DNA of 64,000 nt. It comes from Rahnella variigena (GTDB lineage Bacteria > Pseudomonadota > Gammaproteobacteria > Enterobacterales > Enterobacteriaceae). Of this stretch, positions 47,583 through 56,265 are shown in pieces. The stretch is from the NCBI RefSeq assembly GCF_003610915.1, contig NZ_NSDJ01000001.1, positions 2,790,001 through 2,854,000 on the forward strand. The letters are read 5' to 3'. Numbering within the stretch: position 1 is the first letter of the stretch; each line of letters opens with the position of its first letter. A model generated the notes under the pieces. It ran no database searches and was not told the DNA's origin. It saw only the letters and a list, made by a program, of their open reading frames with translations. A program made the position numbers and the translations under genes.

Positions 47583-49022
47583 TCACTTGTTGTATTGCAG
47601 TTTGACGGGGCTGACGGTGGCCTTCAGGCGGCCAGAGTCGTAGGTTTTGGGAAACAATGTATTTTTCAAATCTCCGATCCAGCTGTACTCAATTTCGCCG
47701 TTCAGACCGGCAAAATGCGTGTTGATCCACCAGTTGGCCTGCCACTGCGATTGACCGGAAAAGGCGAGGTTAAAAGATTGTCGTTTTGCCACACCGGCAG
47801 GCTGATACGTGGCCGTGCCTTTGATTGATTTGAAGTCTTTTTTCAGGGATTCGGCTTCAAACAGGACGCTGTAAAAACCCAGTTCCTGCGGCGTAAGCGC
47901 GATATCGTCCTGCCAGCGAAGCTGCGTCTCGTAATCGCTGTAGTCAGAAAATTTCACCCTGAGCGTGATTGTGCTGATGTCCGATGTGGTTTTAAGCGTG
48001 ACCGGTGTGAAGTTGGGCCACGGCATCGGCGTCTGCTCATCGCCGTAACACAAATCAACCGACATGATGTTGAAGCCGGACGGGGTGAAACCGAGGCTGA
48101 CGTGACATTCGCGGGTAACCACCGGTTTGTCCGGGCGGCTGGGTTCAGGCAATGGCGTCGGGGTAAAACTGATGATGTTACCGGCGGGTAACTTGCCCAG
48201 CAGCTCAGCGATATCCTGTTGTTGTGCCAGTAGATATTGTTGCGGCACGCTGTTGCTGTAACTGACGTCATAGCTGATGTGGTTGGGGATCTCATCCACG
48301 GAATGGATATTACGCAGCGTATTACAGACCAGCAGGGAGGCCGTGCTGACCAGCGAATTTCTCACCAGATCCTGTGTCTGTTCCGACGGGGTATTATCAA
48401 ACTGCTCCGGCATGGTGATCACCCCGGCATCAATTTGCTGATTTAGCAGCAGGGCGACAGCATCCGGCTGGCGCGCATCTTCATTGAACGCCAGTGTTAA
48501 AAATGCCACCCAGTCCGTTTCCAGCCTGGCCGCCGCACGACTGCTGACACTGAACTGGCTGCGGGGTAGCAGATACACCCGGTTTTTGTCCCCTTTGATC
48601 GCACTCTCCAGTTGTGCGCTTTCCGCATGGGTCAGCGCCATACGGGATTCCTCGAACTCAACGTCATAGCTGTCCGTTTCAGGCTGGCGGATAAAGCGCA
48701 AAAACAGTGACTGACTGACATCGGCCTGTATCAGGTTTATTTCACCCGGCGACGGGATGAAATGCGCTCTGATATAGGCTTCCAGCGCCGCGGTATCGAC
48801 GGGCTGATTCGGCGCGATAAAAGTTGCCATTCCGCCGCCGGGGCTGGTCAGTAAATGCAGTGCGCTGATTTGCCCTGCGGGCGTGTCCTGTACAACCTGC
48901 GGGATAAAACTGCCATAGGTGTAGTCCTGCGGTGGCCGCGTCTGGTCGTGAAAGGCAAAGGCCCGTCCAAGCAGGAAGAAGTTCTGCAACATGTGTTGCG
49001 GGTTGTTCGCGTCAGTGTTCAT
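47583..49022 (-). CDS. Cluster protein 3: unknown, beta-rich
   Basis: Unknown function, 479 residues, no signal peptide. Start ATG 49022 overlaps the upstream stop as ATGA (4-bp overlap), with AAAGGTG ahead, so translation is coupled. It lacks the YP/GGY block but has strand-rich C-terminal modules (RQSFNLAFSGQSQWQANWWINTHFAGLNGEIEYSW) similar in style to the others. A helical region rich in Gln/Ala/Leu lies at about 120-260. Confidence 0.8.
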   Translation of the reverse strand: MNTDANNPQHMLQNFFLLGRAFAFHDQTRPPQDYTYGSFIPQVVQDTPAGQISALHLLTSPGGGMATFIAPNQPVDTAALEAYIRAHFIPSPGEINLIQADVSQSLFLRFIRQPETDSYDVEFEESRMALTHAESAQLESAIKGDKNRVYLLPRSQFSVSSRAAARLETDWVAFLTLAFNEDARQPDAVALLLNQQIDAGVITMPEQFDNTPSEQTQDLVRNSLVSTASLLVCNTLRNIHSVDEIPNHISYDVSYSNSVPQQYLLAQQQDIAELLGKLPAGNIISFTPTPLPEPSRPDKPVVTRECHVSLGFTPSGFNIMSVDLCYGDEQTPMPWPNFTPVTLKTTSDISTITLRVKFSDYSDYETQLRWQDDIALTPQELGFYSVLFEAESLKKDFKSIKGTATYQPAGVAKRQSFNLAFSGQSQWQANWWINTHFAGLNGEIEYSWIGDLKNTLFPKTYDSGRLKATVSPVKLQYNK

Positions 49023-50767
49023 TTTTCACCTTTATAATCAATCGTCTGATCGCCGGTCACCACAGCCGACCACGGGTCTCCTTCGCTTCTGTAGCGATAT
49101 CCGCAGGCAAAAACAGAAGTGACCGTCCACTTGTAGTCGAATGTGTTTTGCTGATGAGTGAAGCTCCGGGGCGTGATGTGTATTGGAATTTGCGGTTCAA
49201 ATTCGAATGTTGCCGCGGTTATGCCTTCCGGCAAATTGACCGTTATCCGCGCCTGTTGTGATCCGAACTGCGGGAAACTGTAGGCTCCGATAGTGGTGGT
49301 CAGCGTCACCGGCGCGGGTAGCGGGACCACGCCGGATCCTGATAACGCGCGGGCTTCCACGTCGGCAAAGGTATTGCCGATAACCGGATAGCTGAAAACG
49401 GGCGTTTTTGCGGTTAACACGAACTCCAGCGGCCAGCCGTCAGAATGACAGGTTCCGTGAAGCGTACTTTGCAGGGCAAAGCCTTCATCGAGGCTGATAG
49501 TCAGAAACTGACACGGCAAGGCAGCGGGATCGAGCACCAGGAAAGCGTCATTGCAGGGCAGTGCATCACTCTCCCGCCTGTGCCATTTTCCTCCCTGCGA
49601 ATAGTTAACGCGGATTTGGTAGAAAAAGGGGCTCGCAGCCAGGGAACTGGTAAAAAAGCTAAACGACAAACGGCTCTGATCCGGCGTCAGTATCTGGGTC
49701 TGGGTCTGTTTCTGCGGATAAATATCACCCGCCGGTAAGGTGAGCTGAATATCCACAGAGACACTGCTGTCCAGCCCGGTCGGGGCGGTATAGAAAACGT
49801 CGATCGCCCGTTTGCCTTCCGGTAATGGCGGCGTGGTGGAACGGTGGATAATGGTATCCGGCGCAGTTTTTGCGATTTGTTGCGCAGCGGCGAAGGGATC
49901 GAGCAAAAAGGATAACGGACGCAGGGCAAGCATTTCGGTATCAAGGTTGAATATCACCCGCCCGCTTTGCGGCTGGGCTTGCAGGCAGATCATGGCCGTA
50001 TTGTTATTCGCCGGACCCGCACAGGGTGAACCGGTTTGCTCGTATAGCCGGTCAAGGAATGCCTGACAGAAAAGCCGGATCGCGGCGGGATCGTTATCCG
50101 GCAGTGCGGGGCTGACAGTCAGCGGCAGCAGGCGGATATTCTGGTACAGATATTGGGTCAGCTGGTCGTAGCTGAACGCGACCTGACTGCCGTCAGCCGT
50201 GGGTTTGCCCGGCACATCGCGGGTTAACGTCAGCATCAGCGCATGGGGATCAAATTCGACGGAATAAGGCAGGCGCGGAGACACGCCCTGAACAAAGCCG
50301 TCCACCCGCGCATTAAATCCGACCGTTTTATCCAGCAGGGTATTTTCGATCAGCTGAGTACTGTCTGAATTCAGCAAAATAATAAACTGGATGTATTGTG
50401 CCGAATACCAGGTCGCATCAAAGCTCTGTTCCCGCAGGGCACTGTGATATTCAACCGGCACGTCAAACCCCAGGCTGCCCGCGACCAGTGGCAGAATATT
50501 CACCGCTTTATCCGGGTGCTGTTGCTTAAATTCTGCCAGGCTTTCTCCGCTGGCATACTGAAGTTCAGTCGTGAAATTCAGCCAGCCATAAATACTGTCT
50601 GCACTGCTGCTGCGGACAATATCCAGAGAGAAGGGCAACGGGTCAGCCGCCTGAATACCGAGAGATTCAGGATAAAGGTAATAAGCATCATTCTGCAGAT
50701 AACTGCCGATAAACCGCTGCGTGGCAGTCGTTATCATATTTTGGAAGTCCGGATATCCCTGATACAT
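49019..50767 (-). CDS. Cluster protein 2: beta-rich paralogue
   Basis: Unknown function, about 582 residues from ATG 50767 (GGGTGAG 7 nt ahead, 4 bp after the previous stop); an in-frame ATG at 50812 lies inside the previous gene. The N-terminal YYLYPESLGIQAADPLPFSLD ... GWLNFTTELQY corresponds to the YP/GGY-F block of the family. The rest is strand-rich with several Ig-like stretches and ends VFACGYRYRSEGDPWSAVVTG. No signal peptide. Confidence 0.8.
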   Translation of the reverse strand: MYQGYPDFQNMITTATQRFIGSYLQNDAYYLYPESLGIQAADPLPFSLDIVRSSSADSIYGWLNFTTELQYASGESLAEFKQQHPDKAVNILPLVAGSLGFDVPVEYHSALREQSFDATWYSAQYIQFIILLNSDSTQLIENTLLDKTVGFNARVDGFVQGVSPRLPYSVEFDPHALMLTLTRDVPGKPTADGSQVAFSYDQLTQYLYQNIRLLPLTVSPALPDNDPAAIRLFCQAFLDRLYEQTGSPCAGPANNNTAMICLQAQPQSGRVIFNLDTEMLALRPLSFLLDPFAAAQQIAKTAPDTIIHRSTTPPLPEGKRAIDVFYTAPTGLDSSVSVDIQLTLPAGDIYPQKQTQTQILTPDQSRLSFSFFTSSLAASPFFYQIRVNYSQGGKWHRRESDALPCNDAFLVLDPAALPCQFLTISLDEGFALQSTLHGTCHSDGWPLEFVLTAKTPVFSYPVIGNTFADVEARALSGSGVVPLPAPVTLTTTIGAYSFPQFGSQQARITVNLPEGITAATFEFEPQIPIHITPRSFTHQQNTFDYKWTVTSVFACGYRYRSEGDPWSAVVTGDQTIDYKGEK

Positions 50768-50771
50768 GATG

Positions 50772-52352
50772 TTACTCACCCGTTGCGTTGAGATGGTTTT
50801 GATAATCTTCATGCCATTCTTCGGGGAGCTGGCTCAGGATATTCACGGGCTGTTGATGATATTTATCTTCATGCAATCTTTGCATCTGGATATCACCCAC
50901 CAAAATATGATTGGCGTACAGGGTATTTTCATCTGTCTTTTCAGCAGACAGTTGCAGGTTATATACCGTCGCTTCATCGTTCTGTGGCTGAATGTCAGTT
51001 ATTTCAGCCTCGCCCGTGAGGGTGAGCAGTTTGTCCGCTAATTTAAGTTGTCGGGCAATAATAATGCCCACAGGGGTGATAAATGGATGACCGGGGCTGG
51101 TAATGACGTTGAGTGTATTATTATTCCGATCCCGCGCAGAGATTTTAATACAATGCTTTTCCTGACCGGTGGTGATGTTTTCTACCCTCAGCGACCCGTT
51201 ATTTATTGTTTTGACGCTTTCGCCGGTTCTGATCGCTGAGATCACTTTCTCACTGCCGTCATGCATCATTATTTTGGTGTTTTCGTGCAGGCAGCCGTAA
51301 ACGATTTTCATCGGCTTAATAGTCACGGTATTTAAAAACATTTGGCCGGGAACAATGTTTTTGGGCGCGTTGGTGATAAATGCCGCGATGCTTTTGCCTG
51401 AAACATTAATAATGAGCTTGAAAACATAATAAACCATTTCGCCGGAATCAAAGTTGACCTTATTAAACTTTAACCAGTTAAGATCCCAGTTGATTTTGTT
51501 ACCGGCAACAGAAGAGTTTTTAGCATCGAAGAAATCAAAGCCTGCGTAGGGCAGGATCGGGTCGCCGCCGGCGCGGGTGCGTATCAGGTAGATACTGCTC
51601 ATTCCGTTGACCGGTTTGCCGCCGCTGACATCGATATCCCCGCCGTAGGTGACGTAGCCTTTAATCGGGACGCTGACGATGCCGTCCCATGAACTGGTTT
51701 GCCGGTAATCGCAGTCAGGCTCGTCGCGCGTTAAGCAGATTTTAATTTCGTTGGGATTTTTAATCGTTCGCGGGGAGTCATTGAATATTTCTTTCGGGTA
51801 ACTCTGGGTAGTAATGATTTCCGCGCCGTAAAAGGTTTGATTATTAATGGTTTGCGCGAAAGTGTAAATTACCGTCACCGGGGAACCGGCTACACCCGGA
51901 TATACGCCGTCTGCGCTGATCACGCAGTCTGACGCGTTAACGAAGTTCTGGGTATATTTCACCGCACCGGTATTGCTGGCCTCGCCGTCAAATAATCCCA
52001 GCGTTTGTGTCACATTGGTGGCAGAAACGGGCAGTGAGCCAACGGCATCGGTACGGTAGTTTTTCCCGTCCACAGTATCAACGCGCACAATGCTGTATAC
52101 CGGCCTGACGGTGTCAGTGGCTGCCTGGCTCAGCAGGCCGGCACTGCGTTTAAGTCGTTTGGTTTCCTGCCAGCATTGCGTAAATTGGGGGGAGCGACCC
52201 GATGTCAAACCGGAAAGTTTTAGCTGGATATCATAAAAATTCACCAACTCAGTGTTGCCGGGTTCAATAATAAAAACCCCTTTATTTCCATACTGGTTGA
52301 TAACATTTTTAATAATACTTTTTTCATCTGCTGTATAAGTTTGTGTAGTCAT
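50772..52352 (-). CDS. Cluster protein 1: Hint (Hedgehog/intein) domain protein
   Basis: About 526 residues from ATG 52352 (an upstream in-frame TTG is possible). Residues 1-353 are strand-rich and unrecognised. From Cys354 a Hint domain of about 134 residues runs to Asp487 (genomic 50892-51293). It shows a Gly-Cys junction (VYGCLHENTKIMMHDG), an AIRTGESVKTI turn, the block-B-like NVITSPGHPFIT with its His, GIIIARQLKLADKLLTLTG and the end TLYANHILVGD. Such domains cleave the peptide bond before the Cys; Hedgehog then joins a lipid alcohol, inteins splice. The usual intein His-Asn end is absent, so cleavage or transfer without splicing is more likely. A 40-residue Gln/His/Glu-rich tail follows. 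First gene of the operon. Confidence 0.85.
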   Translation of the reverse strand: MTTQTYTADEKSIIKNVINQYGNKGVFIIEPGNTELVNFYDIQLKLSGLTSGRSPQFTQCWQETKRLKRSAGLLSQAATDTVRPVYSIVRVDTVDGKNYRTDAVGSLPVSATNVTQTLGLFDGEASNTGAVKYTQNFVNASDCVISADGVYPGVAGSPVTVIYTFAQTINNQTFYGAEIITTQSYPKEIFNDSPRTIKNPNEIKICLTRDEPDCDYRQTSSWDGIVSVPIKGYVTYGGDIDVSGGKPVNGMSSIYLIRTRAGGDPILPYAGFDFFDAKNSSVAGNKINWDLNWLKFNKVNFDSGEMVYYVFKLIINVSGKSIAAFITNAPKNIVPGQMFLNTVTIKPMKIVYGCLHENTKIMMHDGSEKVISAIRTGESVKTINNGSLRVENITTGQEKHCIKISARDRNNNTLNVITSPGHPFITPVGIIIARQLKLADKLLTLTGEAEITDIQPQNDEATVYNLQLSAEKTDENTLYANHILVGDIQMQRLHEDKYHQQPVNILSQLPEEWHEDYQNHLNATGE

Positions 52353-52596
52353 ATCATCGGCACCCAATAAAATTCAGACATAAGGCTGCGCAAATGGCAT
52401 TGAGAAAGAATGCCATCAGGATCCATACAATGATTGAATCATTGTTAAGTTAGTTTGTTGAATAAACAGAAACCAAACTTTTTCAGCCTGATATTGGGAG
52501 CAGGGTGTCACAGTATCTGCCATAAATAACTTCGGGCAATAGTCTGCGAGACCTTAATATTTCAAAGGGGCAAAGTGGAATGATTATTATCAGCGA

Positions 52597-52610
52597 CATG
52601 TCCTGACATG
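52597..52610. promoter_or_regulatory. Short palindrome CATGTC-CT-GACATG
   Basis: Perfect 6-bp arms, 245 bp upstream of the Hint gene start. It could be an operator for the cluster; a site this short may also be chance. Confidence 0.3.
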
Positions 52611-53162
52611 CAGGCACGCCTTTTTTAAAAAACACAGTCAAATGTTCATATGAGTATGTGTTCCATAATGAGAGCTAATTATTGTTTTCGCTGCGCGTCA
52701 TTGCTGACTTAATCAACAATAGCAACAAAGCAAAGAAGATCAATCAACCCATAAAAAAATATTAAGAATTATCTGGCAGCGAAAAAAGAGGAGATGTGCA
52801 GTGCTGCAAGTGGCAAGTCAATGAAATCTCAATGGGTTATGTCGCAGGGTGTCGTGTTTTTCTCACCAGCATCAGTCAGTGTGATGTTTTTAATTAATTG
52901 AAATTAATGATTAAAAATATTTTTTCGCCATTACTGAAAATGACATTTCTTATGGAGAGAACGGACGAGTGACTGACCGAATTCAAGCAGCCGACAGGCA
53001 GGTTTGTAGCGGGGGTGACGACGATTCAGACTCTCAATGCCAGGATTTCAGTCGGAAATGGCTAGATACATAAGATTGTGTAATGTTTATAAGGGCATGA
53101 AATCCGGGCAGGACAATTGCTTGGCGTGTGGCTTGTATCTCAGCTTCTAAGAATTCAATAAA

Positions 53163-53187
53163 TGCACTTACTTTTGAAGTAAGTGCA
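53163..53187. promoter_or_regulatory. Perfect 11-bp-arm inverted repeat
   Basis: TGCACTTACTT (53163-53173) and AAGTAAGTGCA (53177-53187) around a 3-nt centre. No T-run follows, so an operator or RNA hairpin is more likely than a terminator. It lies between the two divergent units. Confidence 0.55.
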
Positions 53188-53660
53188 GAGGGTAGGAACC
53201 AAATATTTCATCCTGCATCACCGGGGCTTTCTGCATCACACCCTTCAAGGATCTTTTCATCGCGCAATTTTCAATATCAGCGGACATTATTGCTTTGGGA
53301 TTAAGCCCTCTCGTCAGACAGTGGGCTTTGGTTAGGGGATAGATTAAGAGGGCTGAATGTTGGTTTTGTATCAGCTGAAGATGTGGTCAACATTCTGGTG
53401 TTTAAATTGAAGGGTACAGATGTCTTAGTTTCTACGTTAGAATCATTGATATTACCTGCATTAATTCAATTGGTTAGCAGTAATCTGTTGAATAATTTTT
53501 GCGATAGCGCTAGCTTAGGTAATCGTATGGTGAGGTGTAAGGGGAACTAACTCTCTATAAAACTCATGTTTCATTTATGAAACAATTTTTGTACAAAGGT
53601 AATTTCACTTCTGTAGTCTTATGACGCTTTTACCAATATTAGGAAAGAAGGTTAAAATAA

Positions 53661-54101
53661 ATGGAAGAGTATAAGAAATCTTGTGAGGACGAACTTGATT
53701 GGGTAATCATCAATCAACTCCATGAAGCAACGCTTCAAATGAGTAAAAGTTGTTTTGAGTTCAAAAAAATATGCGTAGGACTTATAGGCGCCACGTTAGC
53801 TGTATTAGCAAAGCTTACCGATGGTAAACTCGATCACTCCTATTTTTATATTACATTCATTCTATGTTTTGGTTTCTGGATTGCTGATTTTTCTGCATAT
53901 TATTTTCAGAGAAAAACTCGCATTGCTATGAATAAAAAGTTGCTTGCATTAGCTACTCGGAACTCTATTGAAAACTATCCTTCTGAGAATCTTGATGTAA
54001 CCTGGCGTAAAGCAGCATTTAATCATTCAATGGTTCTTTACTATGCATTTGCCTTCATTGAGGTTGTTGGATGGCTTTTCTATGTACACTTTGGTAAGTA
54101 G
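53661..54101 (+). CDS. Small three-helix membrane protein paired with a TIR protein
   Basis: Not recognised by name; 146 residues. About 37 cytoplasmic-looking N-terminal residues precede three predicted membrane helices: about 38-52 (CVGLIGATLAVLAKL), 61-81 and 122-142. Basic residues lie between helices 2 and 3. Low GC and codon use differ from the neighbouring genes, suggesting transfer. The stop is one base before the TIR gene start, so the two are surely one operon. Membrane partners of this size accompany effector domains in several defence systems (for example SLATT-type proteins); I cannot assign it to a named family. Confidence 0.75.
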   Translation: MEEYKKSCEDELDWVIINQLHEATLQMSKSCFEFKKICVGLIGATLAVLAKLTDGKLDHSYFYITFILCFGFWIADFSAYYFQRKTRIAMNKKLLALATRNSIENYPSENLDVTWRKAAFNHSMVLYYAFAFIEVVGWLFYVHFGK

Positions 54102-54102
54102 T

Positions 54103-54459
54103 ATGAATATTTTTGTGAGCTATACGACCAGAGATGATTATATTGATAAAGAACTATTAGAGTCTATATCTGATGTTCTATCAACCGTTGGTCATTGCTA
54201 TATTGATCTGTTGCATAATACTGCTAAAGATAAACAGCGCCATGTCGAGTTCATGTTATTGCAAGCAAATTTAATTATTTTAATTGCTTCAAATTCAATA
54301 TTTTCTTCAAAGTGGGTTCGTTGGGAACTTGAGGAGGCCAAAAAACGTAGCATTCCAATCATTATAGTTAAAGCTGAATTCGATAAGATTAATACCCTGA
54401 AAAATTTGGAGCTAATGTTATTATCGCACCCTCTATTTACCATCAGAACCCTTAAATAA
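54103..54459 (+). CDS. TIR-domain protein
   Basis: 118 residues from ATG 54103; an in-frame ATG at 54043 lies inside the previous gene. It is essentially one TIR domain: strand A MNIFVSYTTRDD, helix, LIILIASNSIFSSKWVRWELEEAKKRSIPIIIV. Glu75 in WVRWELEEA aligns with the catalytic Glu of NAD-cleaving TIR enzymes such as SARM1 (DWVHKEI). An NADase or cyclic-ADP-ribose-type signalling role is possible. It is shorter than most TIRs (about 140), perhaps lacking the last helix. AT-rich like its partner. Likely a defence or stress module. Confidence 0.8.
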   Translation: MNIFVSYTTRDDYIDKELLESISDVLSTVGHCYIDLLHNTAKDKQRHVEFMLLQANLIILIASNSIFSSKWVRWELEEAKKRSIPIIIVKAEFDKINTLKNLELMLLSHPLFTIRTLK

Positions 54460-54682
54460 AAAATGTAAAATAGGTTCATAAATACAATTTAATCATTTGG
54501 TGTCAAAAATAACTACTAATTAATTATTTTATTGATTTGCAACTAAATTTTCTCGTTTTTTAAACAGGTTCTATTGTAATGAATGATTGTTATCGATATT
54601 TATAATCGGCGAAAAAATTTATGAATAATCGCGTCTATACGTTTTTAACGCCATTCCCCTGCGACCTCAATCTCCCAAACAC

Positions 54683-54715
54683 AAAAAGCCCGCCTAAGTT
54701 TCCTTAGGCGGGCTT
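54683..54715 (-). terminator. tRNA-Asn terminator
   Basis: AAGCCCGCCTAAG pairs perfectly with CTTAGGCGGGCTT around a 4-nt loop; on the minus strand a T-run follows. Directly downstream of the tRNA. Confidence 0.95.
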
Positions 54716-54723
54716 CTCTAATA

Positions 54724-54799
54724 TGGCTCCTCTGACTGGACTCGAACCAGTGACATACGGATTAACAGTCCGCCGTTCTACCGACTGAACTACAGAGGA
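54724..54799 (-). tRNA. tRNA-Asn (anticodon GTT)
   Basis: 76-nt cloverleaf read on the minus strand: acceptor TCCTCTG pairing with CAGAGGA, D-loop AGTCGGTAGA, anticodon GTT at 54764-54766, T-loop GGTTCGAGTCC, and an encoded CCA end at 54724-54726. The 3' end faces the AT-rich TIR region, the usual side for island integration. Confidence 0.98.
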
Positions 54800-55063
54800 A
54801 TCGTGTGAACGGGGCGCATAATAACGGGGGATGAAGTCGGGAGCAACGGTTTTTTTACTTCTGCGTTTCGATGGGAGAGTTTTTGTTCAGGTTACTAAAA
54901 AATAAGCAAAAATGACCCATGTCCTTCAAATAAACTGAACCGCTTTGTTAAACAACTGATATTTATTCTCATCCTGAGGCGCGTAAAGTAAACGTATCAT
55001 TGCGCCAGTCCTCAAACGAGCGGGCTGGCACATCGCTTTGCGCACTTTGAGGATGCATTTACG

Positions 55064-56089
55064 ATGAAAAATATTGGATTTTTATCATTTGGTCACTGGA
55101 CACCATCGCCTCAGTCAGGCACCCGCTCGGCGGCGGATGCGTTGCTGCAATCTATCGATCTGGCTGTCGCAGCCGAAGAACTGGGCGCGGACGGCGCGTA
55201 TTTCCGCGTGCATCATTTTGCCCGTCAGCTCGCTTCACCGTTCCCGCTGCTGGCAGCGGTCGGCGCGAAGACCAACAAGATTGAGATCGGCACCGGCGTT
55301 ATTGATATGCGTTACGAAAATCCGCTGTATATGGCGGAAAGCGCCAGCGCGGCAGATCTGATCTCCGGCGGGCGTTTACAGCTGGGTATCAGCCGGGGTT
55401 CGCCGGAACAGGTGATCGACGGCTGGCGCTATTTTGGCTACCAGCCGGCAGAAGGGGAAACGGAAGCGGATATGGCGCGGCGTCACACTGAAGTGCTGCT
55501 GGATGCGCTGCGTGGCGAAGGTTTTGCGAAACCGAATCCGCAACCGATGTTTCCAAATCCACCGGGAATGTTGCGTCTGGAACCGCATTCTGAAGGCTTG
55601 CGTGATCGTATCTGGTGGGGCGCGGGTTCGAACGCCACTGCCGTATGGGCGGCGAAACTGGGGATGAATCTGCAAAGCTCGACGCTGAAAGATGACGAAA
55701 CCGGCGAGCCATTCCATATTCAGCAGGCGAAACAAATTCGCGCCTATCGCGAAGCCTGGGCCGAAGCGGGACACACCCGTACGCCACGGGTATCGGTCAG
55801 TCGCAGCATTTTTGCCCTGATGGATGACCGCGACCGTGCTTATTTCGGCGGCAGCAGTAATGACGGCGATAAGGTCGGTTTCCTCGACGAGAAGACACGG
55901 GCAATTTTCGGACGCAGCTACGCGGCTTCTCCTGAGTTTTTGATCGAACAGCTCAAAAAGGATGAAGCGATTGCCGAAGCCGATACGTTATTGCTCACCG
56001 TGCCGAATCAGCTCGGCGTGGATTACAACGTGCATGTGATTGAATCGATTCTCAAACACGTTGCGCCTGCGATGGGCTGGCGTGAATAA
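55064..56089 (+). CDS. Luciferase-like (LLM) flavin-dependent oxidoreductase
   Basis: TIM-barrel monooxygenase of the bacterial luciferase superfamily, 341 residues. MKNIGFLSFGHWTP, AAEELGADGAYFRVHHF, TGVIDMRYENPLYMAESASAADLISGGRLQLGISRGSPEQVIDGWRYFG and WWGAGSNATAVWAAKLGMNLQSSTL are the diagnostic blocks. TGAGG lies about 12 nt ahead of the start. It stands alone between the tRNA and katG, with its own terminator; no flavin reductase gene is adjacent. Substrate unknown. It belongs to a different subgroup from the two monooxygenases at 33-35 kb. Confidence 0.88.
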   Translation: MKNIGFLSFGHWTPSPQSGTRSAADALLQSIDLAVAAEELGADGAYFRVHHFARQLASPFPLLAAVGAKTNKIEIGTGVIDMRYENPLYMAESASAADLISGGRLQLGISRGSPEQVIDGWRYFGYQPAEGETEADMARRHTEVLLDALRGEGFAKPNPQPMFPNPPGMLRLEPHSEGLRDRIWWGAGSNATAVWAAKLGMNLQSSTLKDDETGEPFHIQQAKQIRAYREAWAEAGHTRTPRVSVSRSIFALMDDRDRAYFGGSSNDGDKVGFLDEKTRAIFGRSYAASPEFLIEQLKKDEAIAEADTLLLTVPNQLGVDYNVHVIESILKHVAPAMGWRE

Positions 56090-56117
56090 CCGCTGAAGAA
56101 AGTTTTAAGAAAACAAA

Positions 56118-56150
56118 AGTCCGCCTTTGGAAACTCAGCGGGCTTTTTTC
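56118..56150 (+). terminator. Terminator after the LLM gene
   Basis: AGTCCGC (56118-56124) pairs with GCGGGCT (56138-56144, one G-T pair), followed by six T. Confidence 0.85.
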
Positions 56151-56265
56151 ATTTTGCGACACTCGCAAAGAAGCCCCGGCGATTAAGTGGCTATTCTATA
56201 ATCAGAGCAAAAAGCATTTTGATGATTAAACACGCAAAAATCGCACATAAGTCCTAAGGCAAAGT

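Larger units (their letters stand above)
52368..53660. other. 1.3-kb gene-free AT-rich region upstream of the cluster
   Basis: Holds the cluster promoter (left side) and the promoter of the TIR unit (right side). Visible structures are the palindrome at 52597-52610, a perfect 25-nt hairpin at 53163-53187, and an 81-codon open frame without a good start (53305-53550). No convincing gene. Confidence 0.5.

Noticed and set aside
38499..52352. Type VI secretion, contractile injection or Tc-toxin locus
   Set aside because: No sheath, tube, baseplate, VgrG, AAA+ ATPase or RHS-repeat genes are recognisable.
54724..54799. Direct repeat of the tRNA-Asn 3' end marking an attachment site
   Set aside because: I did not find a second copy in the window by eye.
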